64,000 nucleotides of DNA from Amaranthus tricolor (Eukaryota > Streptophyta > Magnoliopsida > Caryophyllales > Amaranthaceae): positions 4,644,259 to 4,708,258 of the forward strand of contig NC_080049.1 of the NCBI RefSeq assembly GCF_026212465.1. The letters are read 5' to 3'. Position numbers and translations under genes: made by a program. Within the stretch, counting starts at the first letter, position 1, and each line of letters starts with the position of its first letter. Below the pieces are notes generated by a model that did no database searches, was not told the DNA's origin, and saw nothing but the letters and a program-made list of their open reading frames with translations. Below are positions 25,182-36,643 of this stretch, one piece after another.

Positions 25182-26301
25182 TTGGTATATATTATTGTGT
25201 TAAAGTGGTTAGAATTTAAAATCATAGTCATATGCTAGAAATTATGTGTTAAGTTGCGATGCTTTGCATTTTTAAGTGTTTTCTCCACTTTTGCACATAA
25301 AGTAACTCAAACTTTGTTTGTTTTGAACGAAACTTGGTACAAAACACTATTTGGTATATATTATTGTGTTAAAGTGGTTAGAATTGAAAATCATAGTGAT
25401 ATGCTAGAAATTACAAGTTAAGTTGCGATTTTATGCGTTTTTGACACTTTTGCGCATAAAGTAGCTCAAACTTGGTTTGTTTTGAAAGAAACTTGGCACA
25501 CAACAGTATTTGGCGTATGTTATTGTGTTCAAGTGGTTGAAATTGAAAATCATAGTCATATGCTAGAAATTATGTGTTATGTTGCGATTTTTAAGGGTTT
25601 TTAAGCGTTTTTGACACTGTTGCGCATAAAGTAGCTCAAACTTGGTTTGTTTTGTACGAAACTTAGCACACAACACTATTTGGTATATATTATTGTGTTT
25701 AAGTGGTTAGAATTGAAAATCATAGTCATATGCTATAAATTACGCGTTAAGCTGCGATTTTATGCGTTTTTAAGCGTTTTTAGACACTTTTGCGCATAAA
25801 GTAGTTTAAACTTGGTTTGTTTTGCACGAAACTTGGCATAGAAACACTATTTGGTATATATTATTGTGTTGAAGTGGTTAGAATTGAAAATCATAGTCAT
25901 ATGCTAGAAATAACGTACTAAGTTGCGATTTTAGGGGTTTTTAAGCGTTTTTGTCAATTTCGCGCGTAAAGTAGGTCAAACATGGTTTGTTATGCTCGAA
26001 ACCTGGCACACAACACTATTTGGCATATATTATTTTGTTGAAATTGTTGGAATTGAAAATAATAGTCATATGCTAGAAATTAGAAGTTAAGTTGCGATTT
26101 TAAGGGTTTTTAAGCGTTTTTGTTAATTTCGCGCGTAAAGTAGCTCAAACTTTGTTTGTTTTGCACGAAACTTGGCATACAACACCATTTTGTATATATT
26201 ATTGTGTAGAAGTTGTTAGAATTGAAAATAATAGTCATATTCTAGAATTTACGTGTTAAGTTGCGATTTTATGCGTTTTTTTAAGCGTTTTTGTCAATTT
26301 C
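25182..26301 (+). repeat. Satellite block 1 of the composite array (type example)
   Basis: Seven monomers, counted from TTGGTATAT after the transposon end, start at 25182, 25351, 25510, 25680, 25851, 26020 and 26189. Lengths are about 169, 159, 170, 171, 169, 169 and a truncated 113 bp. The second monomer is always short because GCGTTTTTGACACTTTT lacks the usual TAAGCGTTTTT. The sixth and seventh carry the GCGCGTAAAGTAG variant. The last stops at GTCAATTTC, where the next transposon fragment begins. The fourth and fifth share a TAAGCGTTTTT step. Private to this block: CACAACAGTATTTGGCGTAT and TATGCTCGAAACC. Confidence 0.95.
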
Positions 26302-27092
26302 TAACATCTATTTTCTCTTAATGCTTTCAACAACCTTCTTCTTCCGTTGACTGCGGCTACTACGCGCTGAAGTTTATGGACGATATTATAAATTCCGTGA
26401 AGGACTTTGGAGTCGAAAATATAGATGCCGTAAGTATTTGTTACGTTTTTAATTAAATATATTATTGGTAAAATCTAATGTTAATACTAATCTTTTATTT
26501 TAATATTATATATAGGTTTTAAACGACATTCCGAGGGAAACACGCCCTTTGAAAAGTGAAGAGATGCGCGAAATAAAAGACAAGATTGCCGTGCATCTTG
26601 CTAATATTTGTCCTTGATAAATTCTAATTACAGTAGATTATTTTTTTATACTTTAATGTATATATATATATGTACGTAATATTAATTATATTATATATAC
26701 GAGCGAGAGTTTATTATTACTATTGCATTATTATAATGTTGATTAATGTGATTATCATTGGATTAATCACTGTTATTACATTGTATTATTATAAAGATAA
26801 AACAGAAAAAGAAAAAAAAAAAAAAAAGAGGTAGTTGATGCGGTTTTGAACATGACCGCAGCAAATAAAGAGTGTTATTTGCTGCGGTTTTTTGCCCATG
26901 ACCGCAGCAAATAACACTCTTTATTTGCTGCGGTTTTTGCCCATGACCGCAGCAAATAAGTCCCATATTTGCTGCGGTTTTGAACCGCAGCAATTAAAGT
27001 ACGACATTTGCTACTATCACAATTGCTGGGGGCCAAAACCGCAGCAAATAATGGCAAAAAAACGCAGCAAATGATGTTTTTTTCCACTAGTG
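26302..27092 (+). mobile_element. Truncated CACTA 3' end, copy 2
   Basis: Subterminal block at 26837-27092. One C is lost in the last internal motif (AAAAAAACGCAGC), and the first spacer has an extra T (GGTTTTTTGCCC instead of GGTTTTGGCCC). Confidence 0.9.
26328..26617 (+). pseudogene. Ulp1-like C-terminal fragment, copy 2, frame open
   Basis: Exons 26328-26429 and 26516-26617 around an 86-nt intron. The joined frame is open for 67 codons: the exon ending VENIDA runs in phase 0 into VLND, then IPRETRPLKSEEMREI, and ends AVHLANICP-stop. The tail pattern PR.TRPL..EEM..I resembles the C-terminal tail of plant transposon Ulp1 proteins. This copy matches the array consensus and serves as reference for the others. 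Confidence 0.85.
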
Positions 27093-28215
27093 TTGGTATA
27101 TATTATTGTGTTAAAGTGGTTAGAATTTAAAATCATAGTCATATGCTAGAAAATATGTGTTAAGTTGCGATGCTTTGCATTTTTTAAGCGTTTTCTCCAC
27201 TTTTGCACATAAAGTAACTCAAACTTTGTTTGTTTTGAACGAAACTTGGTACAAAACATCTATTGGTATATATTATTGTGTTAAAGTGGTTAGAATTGAA
27301 AATCATAGTGATATGCTAGAAATTACAAGTTAAGTTGCGATTTTATGCGTTTTTGACACTTTTGCGCATAAAGTAGCTCAAAATTGGTTTGTTTTGAAAG
27401 AAACTTGGCACACAACACTATTTGCTGTATGTTATTGTGTTCAAGTGGTTGAAATTGAAAATCATAGTCATATGCCTAGAAATTATGTGTTATGTTGCGA
27501 TTTTTAAGGGTTTTTAAGCGTTTTTGACACTGTTGCGCATAAAGTAGCTTAAACTTGGTTTGTTTTGTACGAAACTTAGCACACAACACTATTTGGTATA
27601 TATTATTGTGTTTAAGTGGTTAGAATTGAAAATCATAGTCATATGCTATAAATTACGCGTTAAGCTGCGATTTTATGCGTTTTTAAGTGTTTTTAGACAC
27701 GTTTTGCGCATAAAGTAGTTTAAACTAGGTTTGTTTTGCACGAAACTTGGCATAGAACACTATTTGGTATATATTATTGTGTTGAAGTGGTTAGAATTGA
27801 AAATCATAGTCATATGCTAGAGATAACGTATTAAGTTGCGATTTTAGGGGTTTTTTAAGTGTTTTTGTCAATTTCGCGCGTAAAGTAGGTCAAACATGGT
27901 TTTGTTATGCACGAAACCTGGCACACAACACTATTTGGCATATATTATTTTGTTGAAATTGTTGGAATTGAAAATAATAGTCATATGCTAGAAATTAGAA
28001 GTTAAGTTGCGATTTTAAGGGTTTTTAAGTGTTTTTGTTAATTTCGCGCGTAAAGTAGCTCAAACTTTGTTTGTTTTGCACGAAACTTGGCATACAACAC
28101 TATTTTGTATATATTATTGTGTAGAAGTTGTTAGAATTGAAAATAATAGTCATATTCTAGAATTTACGTGTTAAGTTGCGATTTTATGCGTTTTTAAGCG
28201 TTTTTTGTCAATTTC
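27093..28215 (+). repeat. Satellite block 2
   Basis: Seven monomers in the standard order. Private variants: AAAACATCTATTGGTATAT in the first, CATATGCCTAGAAATT in the third, and GACACGTTTTGCGC in the fourth. Confidence 0.95.
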
Positions 28216-29004
28216 TAACATCTATTTTCTCTTAATGCTTTCAACAACCTTCTTCTTCCGTTGACTGCGGCTACTACGCGCTGAAGTTTATGGACGATAT
28301 TATAAATTCCGTGAAGGACTTTGGAGTCGAAAATATAGATGCCGTAAGTATTTGTTACGTTTTTAATTAAATATATTATTGGTTAAAATCTAATGTTAAT
28401 ACTAATCTTTTATTTTAATATTATATATAGGTTTTAAACGACATTCCGAGGGAAACACGCCCTTTGAAAAGTGAAGAGATGGCGAAATAAAAGACAAGAT
28501 TGCCGTGCATCTTGCTAATATTTGTCCTTGATAAATTCTAATTACAGTAGATTATTTTTTATACTTTAATGTATATATATATATGTACGTAATATTAATT
28601 ATATTATATATACGAGCGAGAGTTTATTATTACTATTGCATTATTATAATGTTGATTAATGTGATTATCATTGGATTAATCACTGTTATTACATTGTATT
28701 ATTATAAAGATAAAACAGAAAAAGAAAAAAAAAAAAAAAAGAGGTAGTTGATGCGGTTTTGAACATGGACCGCAGCAAATAAAGAGTGTTATTTGCTGCG
28801 GTTTTGGCCCATGACCGCAGCAAATAACACTCTTTATTTGCTGCGGTTTTTGCCCATGACCGCAGCAAATAAGTCCCATATTTGCTGCGGTTTTGAACCG
28901 CAGCAATTAAAGTACGACATTTGCTACTATCACATTGCTGGGGGCCAAAACCGCAGCAAATAATGGCAAAAAAACCGCAGCAAATGATGTTTTTTCCACT
29001 AGTG
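28216..29004 (+). mobile_element. Truncated CACTA 3' end, copy 3
   Basis: Subterminal block at 28750-29004. Private variants are GAACATGGACCGC (one G inserted) and TATCACATTGCTGG (one A lost). Confidence 0.9.
28242..28531 (+). pseudogene. Ulp1-like C-terminal fragment, copy 3, frameshifted
   Basis: First exon intact (28242-28343). The intron is 87 nt (28344-28430) because of an extra T in GGTTAAAATC. In the last exon GAGATGCGCGAA has become GAGATGGCGAA, a one-base loss that creates an early TAA at 28488-28490 and removes about the last 14 residues. Confidence 0.85.
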
Positions 29005-30128
29005 TTGGTATATATTATTGTGTTAAAGTGGTTAGAATTTAAAATCATAGTCATATGCTAGAAAATATGTGTTAAGTTGCGATGCTTTTGCATTTTAAGC
29101 GTTTTCTCCACTTTTGCACATAAAGTAACTCAAACTTTGTTTGTTTTGAACGAAACTTGGTACAAAACACTATTTGGTATATATTATTGTGTTCAAAGTG
29201 GTTAGAATTGAAAATCATAGTGATATGCTAGAAATTACAAGTTAAGTTGCGATTTTATGCGTTTTTTGACACTTTTGCGCATAAAGTAGCTCAAAATTGG
29301 TTTGTTTTGAAAGAAACTTGGCACACAACACTATTTGCTGTATGTTATTGTGTTCAAGTGGTTGAAATTGAAAATCATAGTCATATGCTAGAAATTATGT
29401 GTTATGTTGCGATTTTTAAGGGTTTTTAAGCGTTTTTGACACTGTTGCGCATAAAGTAGCTTAAACTTGGTTTGTTTTGTACGAAACTTAGCACACAACA
29501 CTATTTGGTATATATTATTGTGTTTAAGTGGTTAGAATTGAAAATCATAGTCATATGCTATAAATTACGCGGTTAAGCTGCGATTTTATGCGGTTTTTTT
29601 AAGTGTTTTTAGACACTTTTGCGCATAAAGTAGTTTAAACTAGGTTTGTTTTGCACGAAACTTGGCATAGAACACTATTTGGTATATATTATTGTGTTGA
29701 AGTGGTTAGAATTGAAAATCATAGTCATATGCTAGAGATAACGTATTAAGTTGCGATTTTAGGGGTTTTTTAAGTGTTTTTGTCAATTTCGCGCGTAAAG
29801 TAGGTCAAACATGGTTTGTTATGCACGAAACCTGGCACACAACACTATTTGGCATATATTATTTTGTTGAAATTGTTGGAATTGAAAATAATAGTCATAT
29901 GCTAGAAATTAGAAGTTAAGTTGCGATTTTAAGGGTTTTTAAGCGTTTTTGTTAATTTCGCGCGTAAAGTAGCTCAAACTTTGTTTGTTTTGCACGAAAC
30001 TTGGCATACAACACCATTTTGTATATATTATTGTGTAGAAGTTGTTAGAATTGAAAATAATAGTCATATTCTAGAATTTACGTGTTAAGTTGCGATTTTA
30101 TGCGTTTTTAAGCGTTTTTGTCAATTTC
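29005..30128 (+). repeat. Satellite block 3
   Basis: Standard seven-monomer block with several added single bases: GTGTTCAAAGTGG, GCGTTTTTTGACAC, ACGCGGTTAAGC and ATGCGGTTTTTTTAAG. The last two lie within 30 bp of each other, suggesting low base quality at about 29570-29600. Confidence 0.95.
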
Positions 30129-30154
30129 TAACATCTATTTTCTCTTAATGCTTT

Positions 30155-30444
30155 CAACAACCTTCTTCTTCCGTTGACTGCGGCTACTACGCGCTGAAGT
30201 TTATGGACGATATTATAAATTCCGTGAAGGACTTTGGAGTCGAAAATATAGATGCCGTAAGTATTTGTTACGTTTTTAATTAAATATATTATTGGTAAAA
30301 TCTAATGTTAATACTAATCTTTTATTTTAATATTATATATAGGTTTTAAACGACATTCCGAGGGAAACACGCCCTTTGAAAAGTGAAGAGATGCGCGAAA
30401 TAAAAGACAAGATTGCCGTGCATCTTGCTAATATTTGTCCTTGA
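30155..30444 (+). pseudogene. Ulp1-like C-terminal fragment, copy 4, frame open
   Basis: Exons 30155-30256 and 30343-30444 with an 86-nt phase-0 intron. Sequence identical in effect to copy 2, ending ICP-stop. Confidence 0.85.
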
Positions 30445-30662
30445 TAAATTCTAATTACAGTAGATTATTTTTTATACTTTAATGTATATATATATATGTA
30501 CGTAATATTAATTATATTATATATACGAGCGAGAGTTTATTATTACTATTGCATTATTATAATGTTGATTAATGTGATTATCATTGGATTAATCACTGTT
30601 ATTACATTGTATTATTATAAAGATAAAACAGAAAAAGAAAAAAAAAAAAAAAAGAGGTAGTT

Positions 30663-30917
30663 GATGCGGTTTTGAACATGACCGCAGCAAATAAAGAGTG
30701 TTATTTGCTGCGGTTTTGGCCCATGACCGCAGCAAATAACACTCTTTATTTGCTGCGGTTTTTGCCCATGACCGCAGCAAATAAGTCCCATATTTGCTGC
30801 GGTTTTGAACCGCAGCAATTAAAGTACGACATTTGCTACTATCACAATTGCTGGGGGCCAAAACCGCAGCAAATAATGGCAAAAAAACCGCAGCAAATGA
30901 TGTTTTTTCCACTAGTG
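30663..30917 (+). repeat. CACTA subterminal repeat block with nested palindrome (type example)
   Basis: About ten copies of ACCGCAGCAAAT or its complement alternate in orientation. Positions 30681-30714 and 30726-30759 are 34-bp perfect inverted repeats separated by 11 bases (TTTGGCCCATG). Each arm is itself ACCGCAGCAAATAA, six bases, TTATTTGCTGCGGT, so 14-bp stems nest within the large stem. A third hairpin follows at 30771-30803 with spacer GTCCCA. Beyond it come single motifs (ACCGCAGCAATT, AATTGCTGGGGG, ACCGCAGCAAAT twice), then TTTTTTCCACTAGTG. In CACTA elements such clustered subterminal motifs are the known binding sites of the TNPA-type accessory protein. That role is inferred here from position only. 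Confidence 0.85.
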
Positions 30918-32035
30918 TTGGTATATATTATTGTGTTAAAGTGGTTAGAATTTAAAATCATAGTCATATGCTAGAAAATATGTGTTAAGTTGCGATGCTT
31001 TGCATTTTTAAGCGTTTTCTCCACTTTTGCACATAAAGTAACTCAAACTTTGTTTGTTTTGAACGAAACTTGGTACAAAACACTATTTGGTATATATTAT
31101 TGTGTTAAAGTGGTTAGAATTGAAAATCATAGTGATATGCTAGAAATTACAAGTTAAGTTGCGATTTTATGCGTTTTTGACACTTTTGCGCATAAAGTAG
31201 CTCAAAATTGGTTTGTTTTGAAAGAAACTTGGCACACAACACTATTTGCTGTATGTTATTGTGTTCAAGTGGTTGAAATTGAAAATCATAGTCATATGCT
31301 AGAAATTATGTGTTATGTTGCGATTTTTAAGGGTTTTTAAGCGTTTTTGACACTGTTGCGCATAAAGTAGCTTAAACTTGGTTTGTTTTGTACGAAACTT
31401 AGCACACAACACTATTTGGTATATATTATTGTGTTTAAGTGGTTAGAATTGAAAATCATAGTCATATGCTATAAATTACGCGTTAAGCTGCGATTTTATG
31501 CGTTTTTAAGTGTTTTAGACACTTTTGCGCATAAAGTAGTTTAAACTAGGTTTGTTTTGCACGAAACTTGGCATAGAACACTATTTGGTATATATTATTG
31601 TGTTGAAGTGGTTAGAATTGAAAATCATAGTCATATGCTAGAGATAACGTATTAAGTTGCGATTTTAGGGGTTTTTTAAGTGTTTTTGTCAATTTCGCGC
31701 GTAAAGTAGGTCAAACATGGTTTGTTATGCACGAAACCTGGCACACAACACTATTTGGCATATATTATTTTGTTGAAATTGTTGGAATTGAAAATAATAG
31801 TCATATGCTAGAAATTAGAAGTTAAGTTGCGATTTTAAGGGTGTTTTAAGTGTTTTTGTTAATTTCGCGCGTAAAGTAGCTCAAACTTTGTTTGTTTTGC
31901 ACGAAACTTGGCATACAACACTATTTTGTATATATTATTGTGTAGAAGTTGTTAGAATTGAAAATAATAGTCATATTCTAGAATTTACGTGTTAAGTTGC
32001 GATTTTATGCGTTTTTAAGCGTTTTTGTCAATTTC
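30918..32035 (+). repeat. Satellite block 4
   Basis: Standard seven-monomer block. Private variant AAGGGTGTTTTAAGTG in the sixth monomer. From this block on the fourth monomer reads AAGTGTTTTAGACAC, one T shorter than in earlier blocks. Confidence 0.95.
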
Positions 32036-32828
32036 TAACATCTATTTTCTCTTAATGCTTTCAACAACCTTCTTCTTCCGTTGACTGCGGCTACTACGCG
32101 CTGAAGTTTATGGACGATATTATAAATTCCGTGAAGGACTTTGGAGTCGAAAATATAGATGCCGTAAGTATTTGTTACGTTTTTAATTAAATATATTATT
32201 GGTAAAATCTAATGTTAATACTAATCTTTTATTTTAATATTATATATAGGTTTTAAACGACATTCCGAGGGAAACACGCCCTTTGAAAAGTGAAGAGATA
32301 CGCGAAATAAAAGACAAGATTGCCGTGCATCTTGCTAATATTTGTCCTTGATAAATTCTAATTACAGTAGATTATTTTTTATACTTTAATGTATATATAT
32401 ATATATATATGTACGTAATATTAATTATATTATATATACGAGCGAGAGTTTATTATTACTATTGCATTATTATAATGTTGATTAATGTGATTATCATTGG
32501 ATTAATCACTGTTATTACATTGTATTATTATAAAGATAAAACAGAAAAAGAAAAAAAAAAAAAAGAGGTAGTTGATGCGGTTTTGAACATGACCGCAGCA
32601 AATAAAGAGTGTTATTTGCTGCGATTTTGGCCCATGACCGCAGCAAATAACACTCTTTATTTGCTGCGGTTTTTGCCCATGACCGCAGCAAATAAGTCCC
32701 ATATTTGCTGCGGTTTTGAACCGCAGCAATTAAAGTACGACATTTGCTACTATCACAATTGCTGGGGGCCAAAACCGCAGCAAATAATGGCAAAAAAACC
32801 GCAGCAAATGATGTTTTTTCCACTAGTG
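32036..32828 (+). mobile_element. Truncated CACTA 3' end, copy 5
   Basis: The (TA)n run is lengthened by a few repeats (near 32393-32410). Subterminal block at 32574-32828 has one damaged motif (GCTGCGATTTTGG), which breaks one base pair of the palindrome. Confidence 0.9.
32062..32351 (+). pseudogene. Ulp1-like C-terminal fragment, copy 5, frame open
   Basis: Exons 32062-32163 and 32250-32351. One replacement: the Met of SEEMREI is Ile (ATACGC). Confidence 0.85.
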
Positions 32829-33945
32829 TTGGTATATATTATTGTGTTAAAGTGGTTACAATTTAAAATCATAGTCATATGCTAGAAAATATGTGTTAAG
32901 TTGCGATGCTTTGCATTTTTAAGCGTTTTCTCCACTTTTGCACATAAAGTAACTCAAACTTTGTTTGTTTTGAACGAAACTTGGTACAAAACACTATTTG
33001 GTATATATTATTGTGTTAAAGTGGTTAGAATTGAAAATCATAGTGATATGCTAGAAATTACAAGTTAAGTTGCGATTTTATGCGTTTTTGACACTTTTGC
33101 GCATAAAGTAGCTCAAACTTGGTTTGTTTTGAATGAAACTTGGCACACAACACTATTTGCTGTATGTTATTGTGTTCAAGTGGTTGAAATTGAAAATCAT
33201 AGTCATATGCTAGAAATTATGTGTTATGTTGCGATTTTTAAGGGTTTTTAAGCGTTTTTGACACTGTTGCGCATAAAGTAGCTTAAACTTGGTTTGTTTT
33301 GTACGAAACTTAGCACACAACACTATTTGGTATATATTATTGTGTTTAAGTGGTTAGAATTGAAAATCATAGTTATATGCTATAAATTACGCGTTAAGCT
33401 GCGATTTTATGCGTTTTTAAGTGTTTTAGACACTTTTGCGCATAAAGTAGTTTAAACTTGGTTTGTTTTGCACGAAACTTGGCATAGAACACTATTTGGT
33501 ATATATTATTGTGTTGAAGTGGTTAGAATTGAAAATCATAGTCATATGCTAGAGATAACGTATTAAGTTGCGATTTTAGGGGTTTTTTAAGTGTTTTTGT
33601 CAATTTCGCGCGTAAAGTAGGTCAAACATGGTTTGTTATGCACGAAACCTGGCACACAACACTATTTGGCATATATTATTTTGTTGAAATTGTTGGAATT
33701 GAAAATAATAGTCATATGCTAGAAATTAGAAGTTAAGTTGCGATTTTAAGGGTTTTTAAGTGTTTTTGTTAATTTCGCGCGTAAAGTAGCTCAAACTTTG
33801 TTTGTTTTGCACGAAACTTGGCATACAACACTATTTTGTATATATTATTGTGTAGAAGTTGTTAGAATTGAAAATAATAGTCATATTCTAGAATTTACGT
33901 GTTAAGTTGCGATTTTATGCGTTTTTAAGCGTTTTTGTCAATTTC
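32829..33945 (+). repeat. Satellite block 5
   Basis: Standard block. Private variants: GTGGTTACAATTTAAAATC just after the transposon end and TTTTGAATGAAACTTGG. The ATAGTTATATGCTATAAATT change in the fourth monomer is shared with block 7. Confidence 0.95.
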
Positions 33946-34733
33946 TAACATCTATTTTCTCTTAATGCTTTCAACAACCTTCTTCTTCCGTTGACTGCGG
34001 CTACTACGCGCTGAAGTTTATGGACGATATTATAAATTCCGTGAAGGACTTTGGAGTCGAAAATATAGATGCCGTAAGTATTTGTTACGTTTTTAATTAA
34101 ATATATTATTGGTAAAATCTAATGTTAATACTAATCTTTTATTTTAATATGATATATAGGTTTTAAACGACATTCCGAGAGAAACACGCCCTTTGAAAAG
34201 TGAAGAGATGCGCGAAATAAAAGACAAGATTGCCGTGCATCTTGCTAATATTTGTCCTTGATAAATTCTAATTACAGTAGATTATTTTTTATACTTTAAT
34301 GTATATATATATATGTACGTAATATTAATTATATTATATATACGAGCGAGAGTTTATTATTACTATTGCATTATTATAATGTTGATTAATGTGATTATCA
34401 TTGGATTAATCACTGTTATTACATTGTATTATTATAAAGATAAAACAGAAAAAGAAAAAAAAAAAAAAAGAGGTAGTTGATGCGGTTTTGAACATGACCG
34501 CAGCAAATAAAGAGTGTTATTTGCTGCGGCTTTGGCCCATGACCGCAGCAAATAACACTCTTTATTTGCTGCGGTTTTTGCCCATGACCGCAGCAAATAA
34601 GTCCCATATTTGCTGCGGTTTTGAACCGCAGCAATTAAAGTACGACATTTGCTACTATCACAATTGCTGGGGGCCAAAACCGCAGCAAATAATGGCAAAA
34701 AAACCGCAGCAAATGATGTTTTTTCCACTAGTG
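33946..34733 (+). mobile_element. Truncated CACTA 3' end, copy 6
   Basis: Subterminal block at 34479-34733. It carries the GCGGCTTTGGCCC variant (T to C at the inner end of the first palindrome arm), shared with copies 7, 9, 10, 15 and 16. Confidence 0.9.
33972..34261 (+). pseudogene. Ulp1-like C-terminal fragment, copy 6, frame open
   Basis: Exons 33972-34073 and 34160-34261. Shares with copy 8 the intron end AATATGATATATAG and the silent CCGAGAGAA codon change. Confidence 0.85.
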
Positions 34734-35852
34734 TTGGTATATATTATTGTGTTAAAGTGGTTAGAATTTAAAATCATAGTCATATGCTAGAAAATATGTA
34801 TTAAGTTGCGATGCTTTGCATTTTTAAGCGTTTTCTCCACTTTTGCACATAAAGTAACTCAAACTTTGTTTGTTTTGAACGAAACTTGGTACAAAACACT
34901 ATTTGGTATATATTATTGTGTTAAAGTGGTTAGAATTGAAAATCATAGTGATATGCTAGAAATTACAAGTTAAGTTGCGATTTTATGCGTTTTTGACACT
35001 TTTGCGCATAAAGTAGCTCAAACTTGGTTTGTTTTGAAAGAAACTTGGCACACAACACTATTTGCTGTATGTTATTGTGTTCAAGTGGTTGAAATTGAAA
35101 ATCATAGTCATATGCTAGAAATTATGTGTTATGTTGCGATTTTTAAGGGTTTTTAAGCGTTTTTGACACTGTTGCGCATAAAGTAGCTTAAACTTGGTTT
35201 GTTTTGTACGAAACTTAGCACACAACACTATTTGGTATATATTATTGTGTTTAAGTGGTTAGAATTGAAAATCATAGTCATATGCTATAAATTACGCGTT
35301 AAGCTGCGATTTTATGCATTTTTAAGTGTTTTAGACACTTTTGCGCATAAAGTAGTTTAAACTTGGTTTGTTTTGCACGAAACTTGGCATAGAACACTAT
35401 TTGGTATATATTATTGTGTTGAAGTGGTTAGAATTGAAAATCATAGTCATATGCTAGAGATAACGTATTAAGTTGCGATTTTAGGGGTTTTTTTAAGTGT
35501 TTTTGTCAATTTCGCGCGTAAAGTAGGTCAAACATGGTTTGTTATGCACGAAACCTGGCACACAACACTATTTGGCATATATTATTTTGTTGAAATTGTT
35601 GGAATTGAAAATAATAGTCATATGCTAGAAATTAGAAGTTAAGTTGCGATTTTAAGGGTTTTTAAGTGTTTTTGTTAATTTCGCGCGGTAAAGTAGCTCA
35701 AACTTTGTTTGTTTTGCACGAAACTTGGCATACAACACTATTTTGTATATATTATTGTGTTGAAGTTGTTAGAATTGAAAATAATAGTCATATTCTAGAA
35801 TTTACGTGTTAAGTTGCGATTTTATGCGTTTTTAAGCGTTTTTGTCAATTTC
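34734..35852 (+). repeat. Satellite block 6
   Basis: Standard block. First monomer has AATATGTATTAAGTTGCG and the fourth has TATGCATTTTTAAG (the latter shared with block 10). The last monomer has GCGCGGTAAAG and GTGTTGAAGTTG, the latter also in block 10. Confidence 0.95.
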
Positions 35853-36643
35853 TAACATCTATTTTCTCTTAATGCTTTCAACAACCTTCTTCTTCCGTTG
35901 ACTGCGGCTACTACGCGCTGAAGTTTATGGACGATATTATAAATTCCGTGAAGGACTTTGGAGTCGAAAATATAGATGCCGTAAGTATTTGTTACGTTTT
36001 TAATTAAATATATTATTGGTAAAATCTAATGTTAATACTAATCTTATATTTTAATATTATATATAGGTTTTAAACGACATTCCGAGGGAAACACGCCCTT
36101 TGAAAAGTGAAGAGATGCGCGAAATAAAAGACAAGATTGCCGTGCATCTTGCTAATATTTGTCCTTGATAAATTCTAATTACAGTAGATTATTTTTTATA
36201 CTTTAATGTATATATATAATGTACGTAATATTAATTATATTATATATACGAGCGAGAGTTTATTATTACTATTGCATTATTATAATGTTGATTAATGTGA
36301 TTATCATTGGATTAATCACTGTTATTACATTGTATTATTATAAAGATAAAACAGAAAAAGAAAAAAAAAAAAAAAAAAAGAGGTAGTTGATGCGGTTTTG
36401 AACATGACCGCAGCAAATAAAGAGTGTTATTTGCTGCGGCTTTGGCCCATGACCGCAGCAAATAACACTCTTTATTTGCTGCGGTTTTTGCCCATGACCG
36501 CAGCAAATAAGTCCCATATTTGCTGCGGTTTTGAACTGCAGCAATTAAAGTACGACATTTGCTACTATCACAATTGCTGGGGGCCAAAACCGCAGCAAAT
36601 AATGGCAAAAAAACCGCAGCAAATGATGTTTTTTCCAGTAGTG
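35853..36643 (+). mobile_element. Truncated CACTA 3' end, copy 7, altered terminus
   Basis: The terminus reads CAGTAGTG instead of CACTAGTG, the only copy with a damaged terminal pentamer. The (TA)n run is shorter, the poly(A) run is the longest of the set, and the subterminal block (36389-36643) has GAACTGCAGCAATT, also found in copies 11 to 14. Confidence 0.9.
35879..36168 (+). pseudogene. Ulp1-like C-terminal fragment, copy 7, frame open
   Basis: Exons 35879-35980 and 36067-36168, coding consensus. The only change lies in the intron (AATCTTATATTTTAAT). Confidence 0.85.

Larger units (their letters stand above)
30129..30917 (+). mobile_element. Truncated CACTA 3' end, copy 4 (cleanest copy)
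   Basis: No private change apart from the poly(A) length. Subterminal block at 30663-30917. Use this copy as the array consensus. Confidence 0.9.
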
